The translations under genes were made by a program, and so were the position numbers. Below the pieces are notes generated by a model that did not search any database, had not been told where the DNA came from, and was given only the letters and a program-made list of their open reading frames with translations. From positions 372,001-436,000 of the forward strand of contig JAEPQK010000001.1 of NCBI GenBank assembly GCA_017640615.1: a stretch of 64,000 nucleotides of DNA, written 5' to 3'. Below, piece after piece: positions 35,717 to 43,392 of this stretch (position 1 is its first letter; each line of letters begins with the position of its first letter). This stretch comes from Rhizobiaceae bacterium (GTDB taxonomy: Bacteria; Pseudomonadota; Alphaproteobacteria; Rhizobiales; Rhizobiaceae).

Positions 35717-37505
35717 GACGGCCTCCGACAAACATGTGCTGAACGGCCGGGTCTTTCGCGACATCGTTGGGGTTGCCCGTTGCCACGATACGACCCTGTT
35801 CCATCACGGTGATTGTGTCGGCAATGCCCCATACGAGATCGAGGTCATGCTCAACCAGTATGATGGTCTTGCCGAGCTGGCGCGACAGGAACCGCACGAG
35901 TTTGGAAAAGTTTGCCCGCTCACTTTGCGACAGACCGGCTGCCGGCTCGTCGAACATGATGATCGACGCTTCCTTGAGCACCGTTCGCATGACCTCAACA
36001 AGTCGCCTCTGGCCATGTGAGAGGAGTTCAGCACTGTCTTCTTTGAATTCCCGCTCAAGGGCCTCGGCCAAAAGCGCAACATCGCTGCTGGCGTCGCCCG
36101 TTCGAGCGTCGACGCCGACCCTCAAATTGTCCCACAGCGAGAATTGCGGGTAGATCCGCGGGGTCTGGAAGGTGCGTCCGATGCCCATATTGGCGATACG
36201 GTCTGCCGCCATCCGAGTCGCCTGACGGCCGTTGATTACGAACGAGCCGGAGTTCAGGCGCGACAACCCGGAAAGCACATTGAGCAGGCTTGTCTTGCCA
36301 GAGCCATTGGCGCCTATGAGGCCATGGATCTCGCCTTTGCGGACCCTCAGGTCTGCATTGTCGACGGCAACAACCTCGCCGAATTTTTTCGTTCCGCCGC
36401 GCACTTCCACGACGATCTCTTCGGACGGTTCCACCGGCTGGCCGCCCTTGAGGCGATCCAGAAAAGTATCGACACGGAAGGCCTGTTCGCCTCGGCCGGT
36501 AACACCGCGCTTCGCACGCCAGCGTTCGATTGAACCCACTACGCCATCGGGGAACATGATAACGGTCAAAAGGGTCAGGAAACCGTAGATGAGCAGCCGG
36601 TATTCCACGAACTGCGCCAGCGCGATGTTGGGCAGAATGAAAACAATCCAGATGCCAATTACCGGGCCGAGCATCTGGCCTCGACCGCCCACGACAACGG
36701 CAAAGAAGAAGACGAACGACAGTTCGACGTTGAAGCCCTGAGGGCTGACGAACGACACGGCGGGAAGATAGAGGATGCCGCATATGCCGGTTCCGATGGC
36801 AGCGATCACAAAAGCCGTAAACCGCATGTAGCCGGGCTTGATGCCGAGCGACCGGGCACCCTCGGGGCTGACCGCGGCGACGCGCATCTGCCGGCCAAGC
36901 CGCGAGCGGCGGATGAAATAGTGCACCCACAGTGCAAGCATTGGATAAAGCGCTACGATGATTGTCAGCGGAGAAAGCCCGAAGAGCGTCTCGTGATGCA
37001 GCGCCTCCATCTGAACGCTGATGCCATTGATGCCGTTGGTCCAACGGTCGAGTGACATGAGAAGCTGCGGGAATACGATAGCGGCGGAGAGCGTGACAAA
37101 GCCGAGATGGAAGTATTGCACTCGAAGCGCCGGAAGCGCGAAGAGCAGTCCACCGAGTGCCGCAGCGAAGAGGCCGACTCCCGCCGCCAGAATGAACGGA
37201 TAGTCGTGCAATCCAAAGAAGATCGCGGTGACATAGGCGCCAAGGCCCAGGATGACACCCTGGCCGAACGACTTCTGGCCGGCATCGACGAACAGGAAGT
37301 TCTGAAAGATCGCTGCCGCGATATAGATGTTGACGAGCTGGAAGGTATGAACCCAGTAGGAATTGCCGAGCAGCGAGGGCACGAAGCCCGTCACAGCTAT
37401 AAGCACCATTCCGATCCAGACCTGCGGTAGGTCCGAAGAAAACCGCGGCTTTGAGCGCTGGTCCACTTCGGTGTTACGGACGTCAGCTGTTTCCGAAATC
37501 GCCAT
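35709..37505 (-). CDS. ABC transporter permease-ATPase fusion LivM-LivG
   Basis: This 598-residue protein fuses a LivM permease (about residues 25-330, with eight or more hydrophobic helices) to a LivG ATPase (about 365-598). The ATPase half has Walker A (GANGSGKTSL), the signature LSHGQRRLVEVM and Walker B (IIMFDEPAAGLS). Such fusions are common in alphaproteobacteria. The gene is followed by livF with an 8-nt overlap and preceded by livH with a 2-nt gap. It carries the substrate of the island across the inner membrane, by inference. Confidence 0.92.
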   Translation of the reverse strand: MAISETADVRNTEVDQRSKPRFSSDLPQVWIGMVLIAVTGFVPSLLGNSYWVHTFQLVNIYIAAAIFQNFLFVDAGQKSFGQGVILGLGAYVTAIFFGLHDYPFILAAGVGLFAAALGGLLFALPALRVQYFHLGFVTLSAAIVFPQLLMSLDRWTNGINGISVQMEALHHETLFGLSPLTIIVALYPMLALWVHYFIRRSRLGRQMRVAAVSPEGARSLGIKPGYMRFTAFVIAAIGTGICGILYLPAVSFVSPQGFNVELSFVFFFAVVVGGRGQMLGPVIGIWIVFILPNIALAQFVEYRLLIYGFLTLLTVIMFPDGVVGSIERWRAKRGVTGRGEQAFRVDTFLDRLKGGQPVEPSEEIVVEVRGGTKKFGEVVAVDNADLRVRKGEIHGLIGANGSGKTSLLNVLSGLSRLNSGSFVINGRQATRMAADRIANMGIGRTFQTPRIYPQFSLWDNLRVGVDARTGDASSDVALLAEALEREFKEDSAELLSHGQRRLVEVMRTVLKEASIIMFDEPAAGLSQSERANFSKLVRFLSRQLGKTIILVEHDLDLVWGIADTITVMEQGRIVATGNPNDVAKDPAVQHMFVGGRRA

Positions 37506-37507
37506 CG

Positions 37508-38386
37508 TTACACCCGCCTGGCCGAAGAACGACCGAACAGGCCCTGCGGCCGCAGCATCAAGATTGCGATGAGCAGCAGCAGCGACGCCAGATCCTGGTA
37601 GGCGCCGCCGATCTTGTATGCGGTAAGCATGCCCACGACGCCGACCAGCGGACCACCAATCAGCGTTCCGAGATTGCTGCCGATGCCGCCGACAACCGCT
37701 GCGACGAAACCGTTGAGGATGTAGCGGAGACCTGCGTCGGAGCTGATTGAGATGACCGGCGCAACGAGGAAGCCGGCTGTGCCGACCATCAGGCCGCTGA
37801 TTCCGAAGGCAATGATTTGCAGCCGCCGTACAGGCAATCCGGCGGCGCGGGCTGCGTCAAAATCCTGCGAGAGCGCGCTGATTGCCAATCCGATGAATGT
37901 CTTCTTCAGGAAAAGGCGCATCGCAATGTACCAGAAGATCATGCACCCGATTGCCAATGCATAGGCGCCGGGCGTGCGTACTCCCAGTATCCTGAATGAG
38001 GGTACCACGCTCTCGACGGTGTAGGCGAAAGGCCCTTGTGTGATCAGGACGGCCGCACCGAGAATGACCGACACCGAGACCGTCGAGATGATCCACGAAT
38101 CCTGCTCGACTGATGATCGCAGAGGAAGCAGAGTTACCCAGCCCTGAAAAGCAACTAGCGCCGCTACCAGAAGGCCGGCGACTGGCAGCATCAAGAGCCA
38201 CCATCCCAATTCAACCTGATTGGCGAGGAAGAAGGCAGCGAAACCACCCAGTACGAGCATGTTGCCCTGGGCAAAATTGAGGATGCCCGTAGCGCCGTGC
38301 ACGATATTGAAGCTCATCGCGATCATCGCGAAGATCGAGCCGATTGCTATGCCGCGCACGGCAATAACAGTAATTTCGAGGAGCAT
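37508..38386 (-). CDS. livH: ABC transporter permease LivH
   Basis: This 292-residue membrane protein is the LivH-type permease. Helices include IAIGSIFAMIAMSFNIVHGATGILNFAQG (read in parts, residues about 12-42), the typical N-terminal signature of the family, and a C-terminal GGIGSNLGTLIGGPLVGVVG. A GGGAGGACGGGCG ribosome-site region precedes the ATG. It is the first gene of the unit livH, livMG, livF, thioesterase. The palindromic operator at 38496-38514 is about 110 bp upstream. Confidence 0.93.
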   Translation of the reverse strand: MLLEITVIAVRGIAIGSIFAMIAMSFNIVHGATGILNFAQGNMLVLGGFAAFFLANQVELGWWLLMLPVAGLLVAALVAFQGWVTLLPLRSSVEQDSWIISTVSVSVILGAAVLITQGPFAYTVESVVPSFRILGVRTPGAYALAIGCMIFWYIAMRLFLKKTFIGLAISALSQDFDAARAAGLPVRRLQIIAFGISGLMVGTAGFLVAPVISISSDAGLRYILNGFVAAVVGGIGSNLGTLIGGPLVGVVGMLTAYKIGGAYQDLASLLLLIAILMLRPQGLFGRSSARRV

Positions 38387-38495
38387 ATCGCCCGTCCTCC
38401 CTGGGCGGCGGAATGCCGCTTTCCTACCCTTTGTTCATGCGCGATGCGGGCGCATGTCTGCATGGGGCCAGAGTGGGGCGGGTGCTGTCAGCCTT

Positions 38496-38514
38496 CATCG
38501 TTCGAACGGACTAA
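38496..38514 (+). promoter_or_regulatory. Operator copy 4 (upstream of livH)
   Basis: The sequence CATCGTTCGAACGGACTAA differs from the consensus at one base of the left half (TTC for TCC). It lies about 110 bp upstream of livH and 24 bp downstream of the sugar-phosphate-isomerase stop codon, so it marks the livH promoter. Confidence 0.78.
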
Positions 38515-38537
38515 GCTGACGCGCAGTGCAATGTCCG

Positions 38538-39359
38538 TCAGTCGAATACGGTGCGCGCTTTCTCGATACTGATGCGAGCTGCATCGGCGGCTGACATTTG
38601 CACAAAGTCGGGTGAGATTATTTCTACGCTGTAAGGGACGGCAGCACCTGCCGCATCGAGCGCTCTCGAGAAACCCGCGAGATCGAAGACACCATCGCCG
38701 CAGGCTCGGCGATGAAGCGTATCTTCCGCGAGTGGGGCGCCGGCATATTTGTCTGCGTCATTGATCTGGATCGCGAGAATGCGGCCATGCGGTATTTGGG
38801 AAATGTCTGTCACGGACATGCCGCCCCTGAACAGATGCCAGCAATCGACCATCAGGCCTGCGTTGCCGGGTTCGAGATATTCAGTGGCAGTTCCGATGTC
38901 GGGAATGTTGCTCCACGGAACAAACTCCAGCGCCACCGACATACCCTCATCCGCGGCGCGGGCACATAGCCGCTTGAACTGCGCAATCATCTCGCTTAGC
39001 GGAATGTCGCGCTGACCAAAATCGCCACCGACACTGATTATCGATGCGCCGATCGCGTTTGCTGCGGAGAAGCATGCGGCTTCCGCTTGCCGCGCAAGAT
39101 CCAAATCCAGAAACCAGTCTGTGAGAAACTCGATGCCGCGATGTTTCAAGCGGCTTTCATCCAGCAACGCTTGAAGCGTAGCGTCATCGCGTCCAGCAGC
39201 TCCCTGTTCGAGATAGTCGCGATAGTGCATCCAGAGCCCGTCGTACCCGGCTGCCTGGCAGGCGGCGATGCGCTCGGGGAGCGGATGGCGGGCAGCTCGC
39301 GAACGGCCGGGCATAAGACCGGAGATCGTGTAGGACGAGCACATATATTGTGGTGTCAT
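38538..39359 (-). CDS. Xylose-isomerase-like TIM-barrel protein
   Basis: This 273-residue protein belongs to the sugar phosphate isomerase/epimerase (AP endonuclease family 2) fold. It has the barrel pattern with metal-binding residues at ISVGGDFGQR, MSVALEFVPW, LMVDCWHLF (Asp-Cys-Trp-His) and IQINDAD. The last motifs are typical metal ligands of the family. The substrate is not a sugar by necessity; similar proteins act as dehydratases or ring-opening isomerases. ATG 39359 is preferred. It diverges from the binding-protein gene, with an operator in the shared promoter region. Confidence 0.82.
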   Translation of the reverse strand: MTPQYMCSSYTISGLMPGRSRAARHPLPERIAACQAAGYDGLWMHYRDYLEQGAAGRDDATLQALLDESRLKHRGIEFLTDWFLDLDLARQAEAACFSAANAIGASIISVGGDFGQRDIPLSEMIAQFKRLCARAADEGMSVALEFVPWSNIPDIGTATEYLEPGNAGLMVDCWHLFRGGMSVTDISQIPHGRILAIQINDADKYAGAPLAEDTLHRRACGDGVFDLAGFSRALDAAGAAVPYSVEIISPDFVQMSAADAARISIEKARTVFD

Positions 39360-39452
39360 CGGGTGAGTTTGCTCTCGCGGCCGCCAGCGGGAAGCGTCCG
39401 AAAAGACTAGGAGCCGGGTCCTTTGCAAGGGTCGCCACCGAGCGCGAACGCC

Positions 39453-39471
39453 TTAGTCCACACGGACGATG
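39453..39471 (-). promoter_or_regulatory. Operator copy 5 (isomerase / binding protein)
   Basis: The plus strand reads TTAGTCCACACGGACGATG; in consensus orientation CATCGTCCGTGTGGACTAA. The core is TAGTCC-N4-GGACGA. It lies between the divergent isomerase (39359) and ABC binding-protein (39527) genes, 56 bp from the latter start. Confidence 0.78.
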
Positions 39472-39526
39472 TGAGATTGACCTTCTGTCGCATTCAATTC
39501 TGTCGGCTTGTCAGGAGGAGATACCC

Positions 39527-40759
39527 ATGAGCTATTTCGAACACAGGGCGAAGGACGGCGTTGTCAGCCGCCGCGCCGCAATTGCATTGGCCGCCGTAGC
39601 AGCTGTCGGTCTTTCCGCTGGTGCCGGTTTCGCGCAGGAAACTTTCAAGATGGGCGGGCTTACGTCGGTCACCGGTGGCGGCGCCTCGGTTGGCGTCTCG
39701 TCGACCGAAGCATGGAAGCTCGCAGCCGAGGATATCAATGCCAATGGTGGCATCCTCGGCAAGCAGGTCGAACTGATTATTGCGGACTCGATGACGGATC
39801 CCACACATGGCGTCAGCGAGGCGCGTCGCCTCATCGAGAATGAAGGCATTGAAGCGATGGTCGGTCCTGTCACCAGCCAGGAGACGATCCCCGTGGTTGC
39901 GGTGACCACCGAAGCAGGGATGATGCAGATAACGACCGCTGCTTCCTCAACGCTTACCCCCGAAGTCGGCCCCTATCACTTTTCGACATCGGTAACGGCC
40001 GTCAACCAGATGATTCCGAATGTCGACTACGCCGTTGATGTTCTGGGCGCCAAGAATATCGCGATCATCTCGGACAATGGCGGCATGTCGAAGGCGGGTG
40101 TCTCGGAGATCATCGGATACCTGAAAGACGAAAAGGGACTCGAGCCGGTTGCGGTTCAGGAGTTCGCATTCCGCACCGAAGACATGACCCCCCAGCTTTT
40201 CTCGCTGCGTAGCGCAGGCGCTGATGCGGTCCTCTTCCTCGCTTCACTCGGCGACGATGCCCGCAAGCTTCTCGAAAACCGTCTCGATATTGGCTGGGAT
40301 GCGCCGGTGCTCGCCAACCAGACGATGACAAACTATGCCGTAGGCAATGCCCAGATCGCTGGCGAGGAAGCATTCGAGGGCGTCTACTCCACCCAGTTCG
40401 TTGGCATGACCTATTGCGAGGGCGATCCGGTAGGTGAGAGCCCCTTCGCCAAATTCGTAACAAGCGCGCGGGAGCGGGTGCCGAATGTCGACAAGCTCGG
40501 CGGGGCGGCTTCGCTGACGCCGTTCTATATCGAACCCATGATCCTCGCAGCCGCGATCAATGGCGCGGGGACGGCTGAGGGTGCAGCGGTTGCAAAGTGG
40601 CTTGAGGAAAACTCGGACCAGGTCGAGCCGATCATCGGCCCGATTTCGGTGAGCGGCACCAACCACTTCATGCCAGCCCCCGAGGCAATCAAGGTCGTCA
40701 AACAGCCGCACATGGTGCGTGAAGACGGACTGACCGAACGCGCCGATTGCGGCATGTGA
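39527..40759 (+). CDS. ABC transporter substrate-binding protein (Liv type)
   Basis: This 410-residue periplasmic protein of the Peripla_BP_6 family is the likely partner of the LivHMGF genes. The start at ATG 39527 follows a strong AGGAGGAG ribosome site. It has a signal region with twin Arg (SRRAAIALAAVAAVGLSAGAGFAQ, about residues 14-37) that may be a Tat or Sec signal. The fold shows MGGLTSVTGGGASVGVSSTEAW, QVELIIADSMTDPTHGVSEARRLIENEGIEAMVGPVTS (read in parts), and PFYIEPMILAAAINGAG. The gene faces away from livHMGF and has its own operator. Ligand unknown; a CD-ring acid or steroid acid is inferred. Confidence 0.9.
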   Translation: MSYFEHRAKDGVVSRRAAIALAAVAAVGLSAGAGFAQETFKMGGLTSVTGGGASVGVSSTEAWKLAAEDINANGGILGKQVELIIADSMTDPTHGVSEARRLIENEGIEAMVGPVTSQETIPVVAVTTEAGMMQITTAASSTLTPEVGPYHFSTSVTAVNQMIPNVDYAVDVLGAKNIAIISDNGGMSKAGVSEIIGYLKDEKGLEPVAVQEFAFRTEDMTPQLFSLRSAGADAVLFLASLGDDARKLLENRLDIGWDAPVLANQTMTNYAVGNAQIAGEEAFEGVYSTQFVGMTYCEGDPVGESPFAKFVTSARERVPNVDKLGGAASLTPFYIEPMILAAAINGAGTAEGAAVAKWLEENSDQVEPIIGPISVSGTNHFMPAPEAIKVVKQPHMVREDGLTERADCGM

Positions 40760-40788
40760 TCCTACCCTGAAGCACCTGAAAAACTGAT

Positions 40789-40815
40789 AGCCGGGCGATC
40801 TCGCCCGGCTTTTTT
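40789..40815 (+). terminator. Rho-independent terminator of the binding-protein gene
   Basis: A perfect inverted repeat AGCCGGGCGA / TCGCCCGGCT, almost without loop, is followed directly by a run of six T. It lies 30 bp after the stop codon of the substrate-binding protein gene and is a textbook terminator. Confidence 0.92.
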
Positions 40816-41140
40816 GTGTCTGCCTCATGCTGCTTTGCAGCATGACTAAGCTATGATTTTCCAACAACTTACAGTGAGTTTAGCGGTGTATCGCAACGCA
40901 CCATTTTTCGACGTAGTTGATGAATTATCGACACCTAACAAAATTATTTGACAAAGTGTCGAATTAACGACAACAATGTCAAACAAGGGCTGCATGAGGC
41001 AGCCTGGGAGGACGTCGAAGTGTCCCGTCAAAGCGAGCCGAATTCGGCCGACCATGGTGCTGCCGCCGTGGCGGAAGGAGGTCTGTCGTGCTCGTGAGGA
41101 TCGAACTGGACGCGGGCGCAAAACGCAGGAGGAGACGATA
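40816..41140. promoter_or_regulatory. AT-rich promoter region of the LuxR-type gene
   Basis: These 325 bp between the terminator and the LuxR-type gene are locally AT-rich, unlike the rest of the window. Between 40930 and 40980 the tetramers GACA and TGTC alternate: GACA at 40930, 40950 and 40969; TGTC at 40957 and 40977. They form overlapping inverted repeats such as TGTCG-AATTAA-CGACA (40957-40972). A TTGACA box lies at 40948. This looks like a regulator-binding array in front of the gene. No further gene is visible. Confidence 0.6.
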
Positions 41141-42223
41141 ATGACATTTCATCCCCGCTCGGTTGTGGAGTTTGGTCTCTTCTTTACAAAGGTCTCCGAC
41201 AGCCTGCTTTCGGGCGCGCCGCTCGAAACCTCTTCGGAGCTGATTAGAACGCAGCTTGCGGCCTGCGCTGTCGCGGTTCGGACCGAGGACCGCTTATCGA
41301 CAGGCTCGGGAATAGTCACGATTGTGGGTGAGGTGACCGCCGACGACGATCCGGATGGTCATGAGGAATTCCCGCTGTCACCCACGCCTGCCGAGGAAGC
41401 GCAGCTCACTGCCATGCTGCGAGACTGTCATCATGTATCGGCATCCGTAACCAGCGAGGCCGACCAGACGAAATACACGCTTTACGTTTTCCGGCAGGCC
41501 GGAAAGCCGGGATTCGATACCGAGGAGGCCTCCGTCTGTGAAATTCTGGTTTCCCAGTTGGCACGTGGCATGGAGCTTTCGGCGCGCCTCGGGGCCAGCG
41601 AAATTGAGCGTAACCTCTACTCCAGCGTCATGGACAGGCTGTCGGTCGGTGTCGTGATCATCGACCTGAACGGACGTATTCTCAAATGTTCAGCAACGGC
41701 CGAGGAAGCATTGGCGGCGCGCGACGGTCTTCAGATTCAGGCAGGCAAACTGCGCGCGACCTGCGCAAAAGAAGATCGCGAACTGCAGGGCGCCATGAAG
41801 GCAGCGGCCCAGAGCGTAATTGACGGTGAATTTTCGGCGACACGCGGGCTCTCGCTCACCAAACTTTCGGGTAGCCGCAATCTCGGAGTAATCGTGCAGC
41901 CGGTGGCGGGGAAATCCGGTCAAGGGCAGCCGGCGTCCGTCGCGGTCTATATCCGTGACCCTGAAGCCAATTCGGAAGTGGAAGGCGAACTGGTTCGCCA
42001 GTTGTTCGACCTGACACCAGCCGAAGCTGCTGTTGCGCGCCGCTTGACCGCCGGTCTGACCCTGGAAGACGCAGCCGCTTCGCTCGCGATTTCACGTAAC
42101 ACGGCGCGTGCGCACCTGCGCTCGATCTTCTCAAAGAGCGGTATCACACGCCAGACCGAGCTTGTGCGCCTAATGCTCAATTCCGCCGCCGTTCTCGGCG
42201 AGCGGCCGCGCCAGCTGGCTTGA
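41141..42223 (+). CDS. LuxR-type regulator with long N-terminal sensor domain
   Basis: This 360-residue regulator has a C-terminal LuxR helix-turn-helix (residues about 295-355: LFDLTPAEAAVARRLTAGL, ASLAISRNTARAHLRSIF). A large N-terminal region includes a PAS-like stretch (LSVGVVIIDLNGRILKCSATA). A strong AGGAGGAG ribosome site precedes ATG 41141; the frame is open further upstream but lacks a start context. The architecture resembles TeiR, the testosterone-inducible LuxR-type activator of Comamonas, which also has a PAS-like region. The comparison is by architecture only. It is followed by a hairpin and then the hydrolase gene. Confidence 0.85.
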   Translation: MTFHPRSVVEFGLFFTKVSDSLLSGAPLETSSELIRTQLAACAVAVRTEDRLSTGSGIVTIVGEVTADDDPDGHEEFPLSPTPAEEAQLTAMLRDCHHVSASVTSEADQTKYTLYVFRQAGKPGFDTEEASVCEILVSQLARGMELSARLGASEIERNLYSSVMDRLSVGVVIIDLNGRILKCSATAEEALAARDGLQIQAGKLRATCAKEDRELQGAMKAAAQSVIDGEFSATRGLSLTKLSGSRNLGVIVQPVAGKSGQGQPASVAVYIRDPEANSEVEGELVRQLFDLTPAEAAVARRLTAGLTLEDAAASLAISRNTARAHLRSIFSKSGITRQTELVRLMLNSAAVLGERPRQLA

Positions 42224-42253
42224 CGCCGTAGGTTCGCATCCTCCCCGCGAACA

Positions 42254-42285
42254 GCGGCCCGCAGAGCACTTGCCCTGCGGGCCGC
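42254..42285 (+). terminator. Hairpin after the LuxR-type gene
   Basis: A perfect 11-bp stem (GCGGCCCGCAG and CTGCGGGCCGC) with a 10-nt loop lies 30 bp after the stop codon. The following sequence is not a T-run, but stem strength and position suggest a terminator separating the regulator from the hydrolase transcript. Confidence 0.7.
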
Positions 42286-42326
42286 ATTGCCGACCGGCCG
42301 ATGCTTTTTCGCCTAGTCCGCCGGCA

Positions 42327-42346
42327 TTTGTCCAATCGGACGATGC
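42327..42346 (-). promoter_or_regulatory. Operator copy 6 (upstream of hydrolase-BVMO operon)
   Basis: The plus strand reads TTTGTCCAATCGGACGATGC; in the consensus orientation CATCGTCCGATTGGACAAA. The left half of the consensus is perfect and the right half has one change. It lies about 75 bp upstream of the hydrolase start. Confidence 0.75.
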
Positions 42347-42420
42347 AATGCGCTGCGCATTGGCAGAGCATTTCGTGTGCGCCCCGATGAGGCTTTGCAA
42401 TCAAGAGTGCCGCAATCCCG

Positions 42421-43392
42421 ATGACTTCCAACGACCGCGAAGGAAGCGCCAATTGGCTTGGTGAGACAGATCGTATGCTCGGTCTGCTCAATGACGGATT
42501 TCCCGTTGTCGAAAAAATGGATGCCGTGGCCGCGCGCGCAGCCGTGGCGGCGCGAGCGCGGCCAGTCGACAATCTCGAGGATGTGCGCTCTGCTGAAGAC
42601 GTTCAGATCGAGGACGGGCTGCGAGTACGCATCTATCGCCCATGGTCGGAGACGTCCGGTGCGTGCCCGGTGATCCTGTTCATGCATGGCGGCGGTTTTG
42701 TCTTTTGCAGTATCGAGAGCCATGACGGCTTCTGCCGCAGAATGTCGAAGAACACCGGCAGTGTCGTTGTGTCGGTCGATTACCGGCTGGCGCCAGAACA
42801 TCGCGCTCCGGCGGCTGCCGAGGATGCATGTGCTGCACTCTCATGGCTCCGGGCGAGCTCTGACGAGCTTGGGCTCGACCGTGATCGAATCCTGATCGCG
42901 GGGGACAGCGCGGGCGGCAATCTCGCAGCGGTTGCATGCCTGATGGCGCGCGACCGTGGTGCAGCGATGCCGGTGGGCCAGGTATTGATCTATCCAGTAA
43001 TCGAACCCGATTTCGAAACCGAGAGCTATAGCCGTTATGAGACGGGTCACTTCAATACGCGCGCTGCAATGCAATGGTATTGGGGACACTATTTGGGTGG
43101 TGAAGCGCTGCCCGAACCGGAGGAATATGTCGCTCCGCTCCGTGCGCCTACCCATGCGGGGCTTCCCCAAGCACTGATCTATACCGCCGGGCGTGACCCG
43201 CTTTGCAGCGAAGGTGAGCAATACGCAACCACTCTGCGCGCCGCCGGCGTTCAGGTTCGTCACCGCAATTTCCCCGAACTCTTTCACGGCTTCGCGACGA
43301 TTCCAAACTTCGGACCGGCAAACGCCGCGCTCGAGATGCTTTGGCGCGACATCGACGGGCTCTTCGGGCTGCATCGGGAAGCACAGGCATGA
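42421..43392 (+). CDS. Alpha/beta hydrolase, hormone-sensitive-lipase family
   Basis: This 323-residue hydrolase has the HSL-family signatures: the oxyanion-hole motif HGGGFVF (residues about 89-95), the nucleophile elbow GDSAGGN near residue 160, and a C-terminal Asp and His (GRDPLCSEGEQY, FHGFATI). These form a complete Ser-Asp-His triad. Members hydrolyse short-chain esters and lactones. The stop overlaps the start of the flavin monooxygenase gene (ATGA), so an ester or lactone made by that enzyme is a likely substrate; this is the classic BVMO-esterase pair. An operator lies upstream. Confidence 0.9.
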   Translation: MTSNDREGSANWLGETDRMLGLLNDGFPVVEKMDAVAARAAVAARARPVDNLEDVRSAEDVQIEDGLRVRIYRPWSETSGACPVILFMHGGGFVFCSIESHDGFCRRMSKNTGSVVVSVDYRLAPEHRAPAAAEDACAALSWLRASSDELGLDRDRILIAGDSAGGNLAAVACLMARDRGAAMPVGQVLIYPVIEPDFETESYSRYETGHFNTRAAMQWYWGHYLGGEALPEPEEYVAPLRAPTHAGLPQALIYTAGRDPLCSEGEQYATTLRAAGVQVRHRNFPELFHGFATIPNFGPANAALEMLWRDIDGLFGLHREAQA

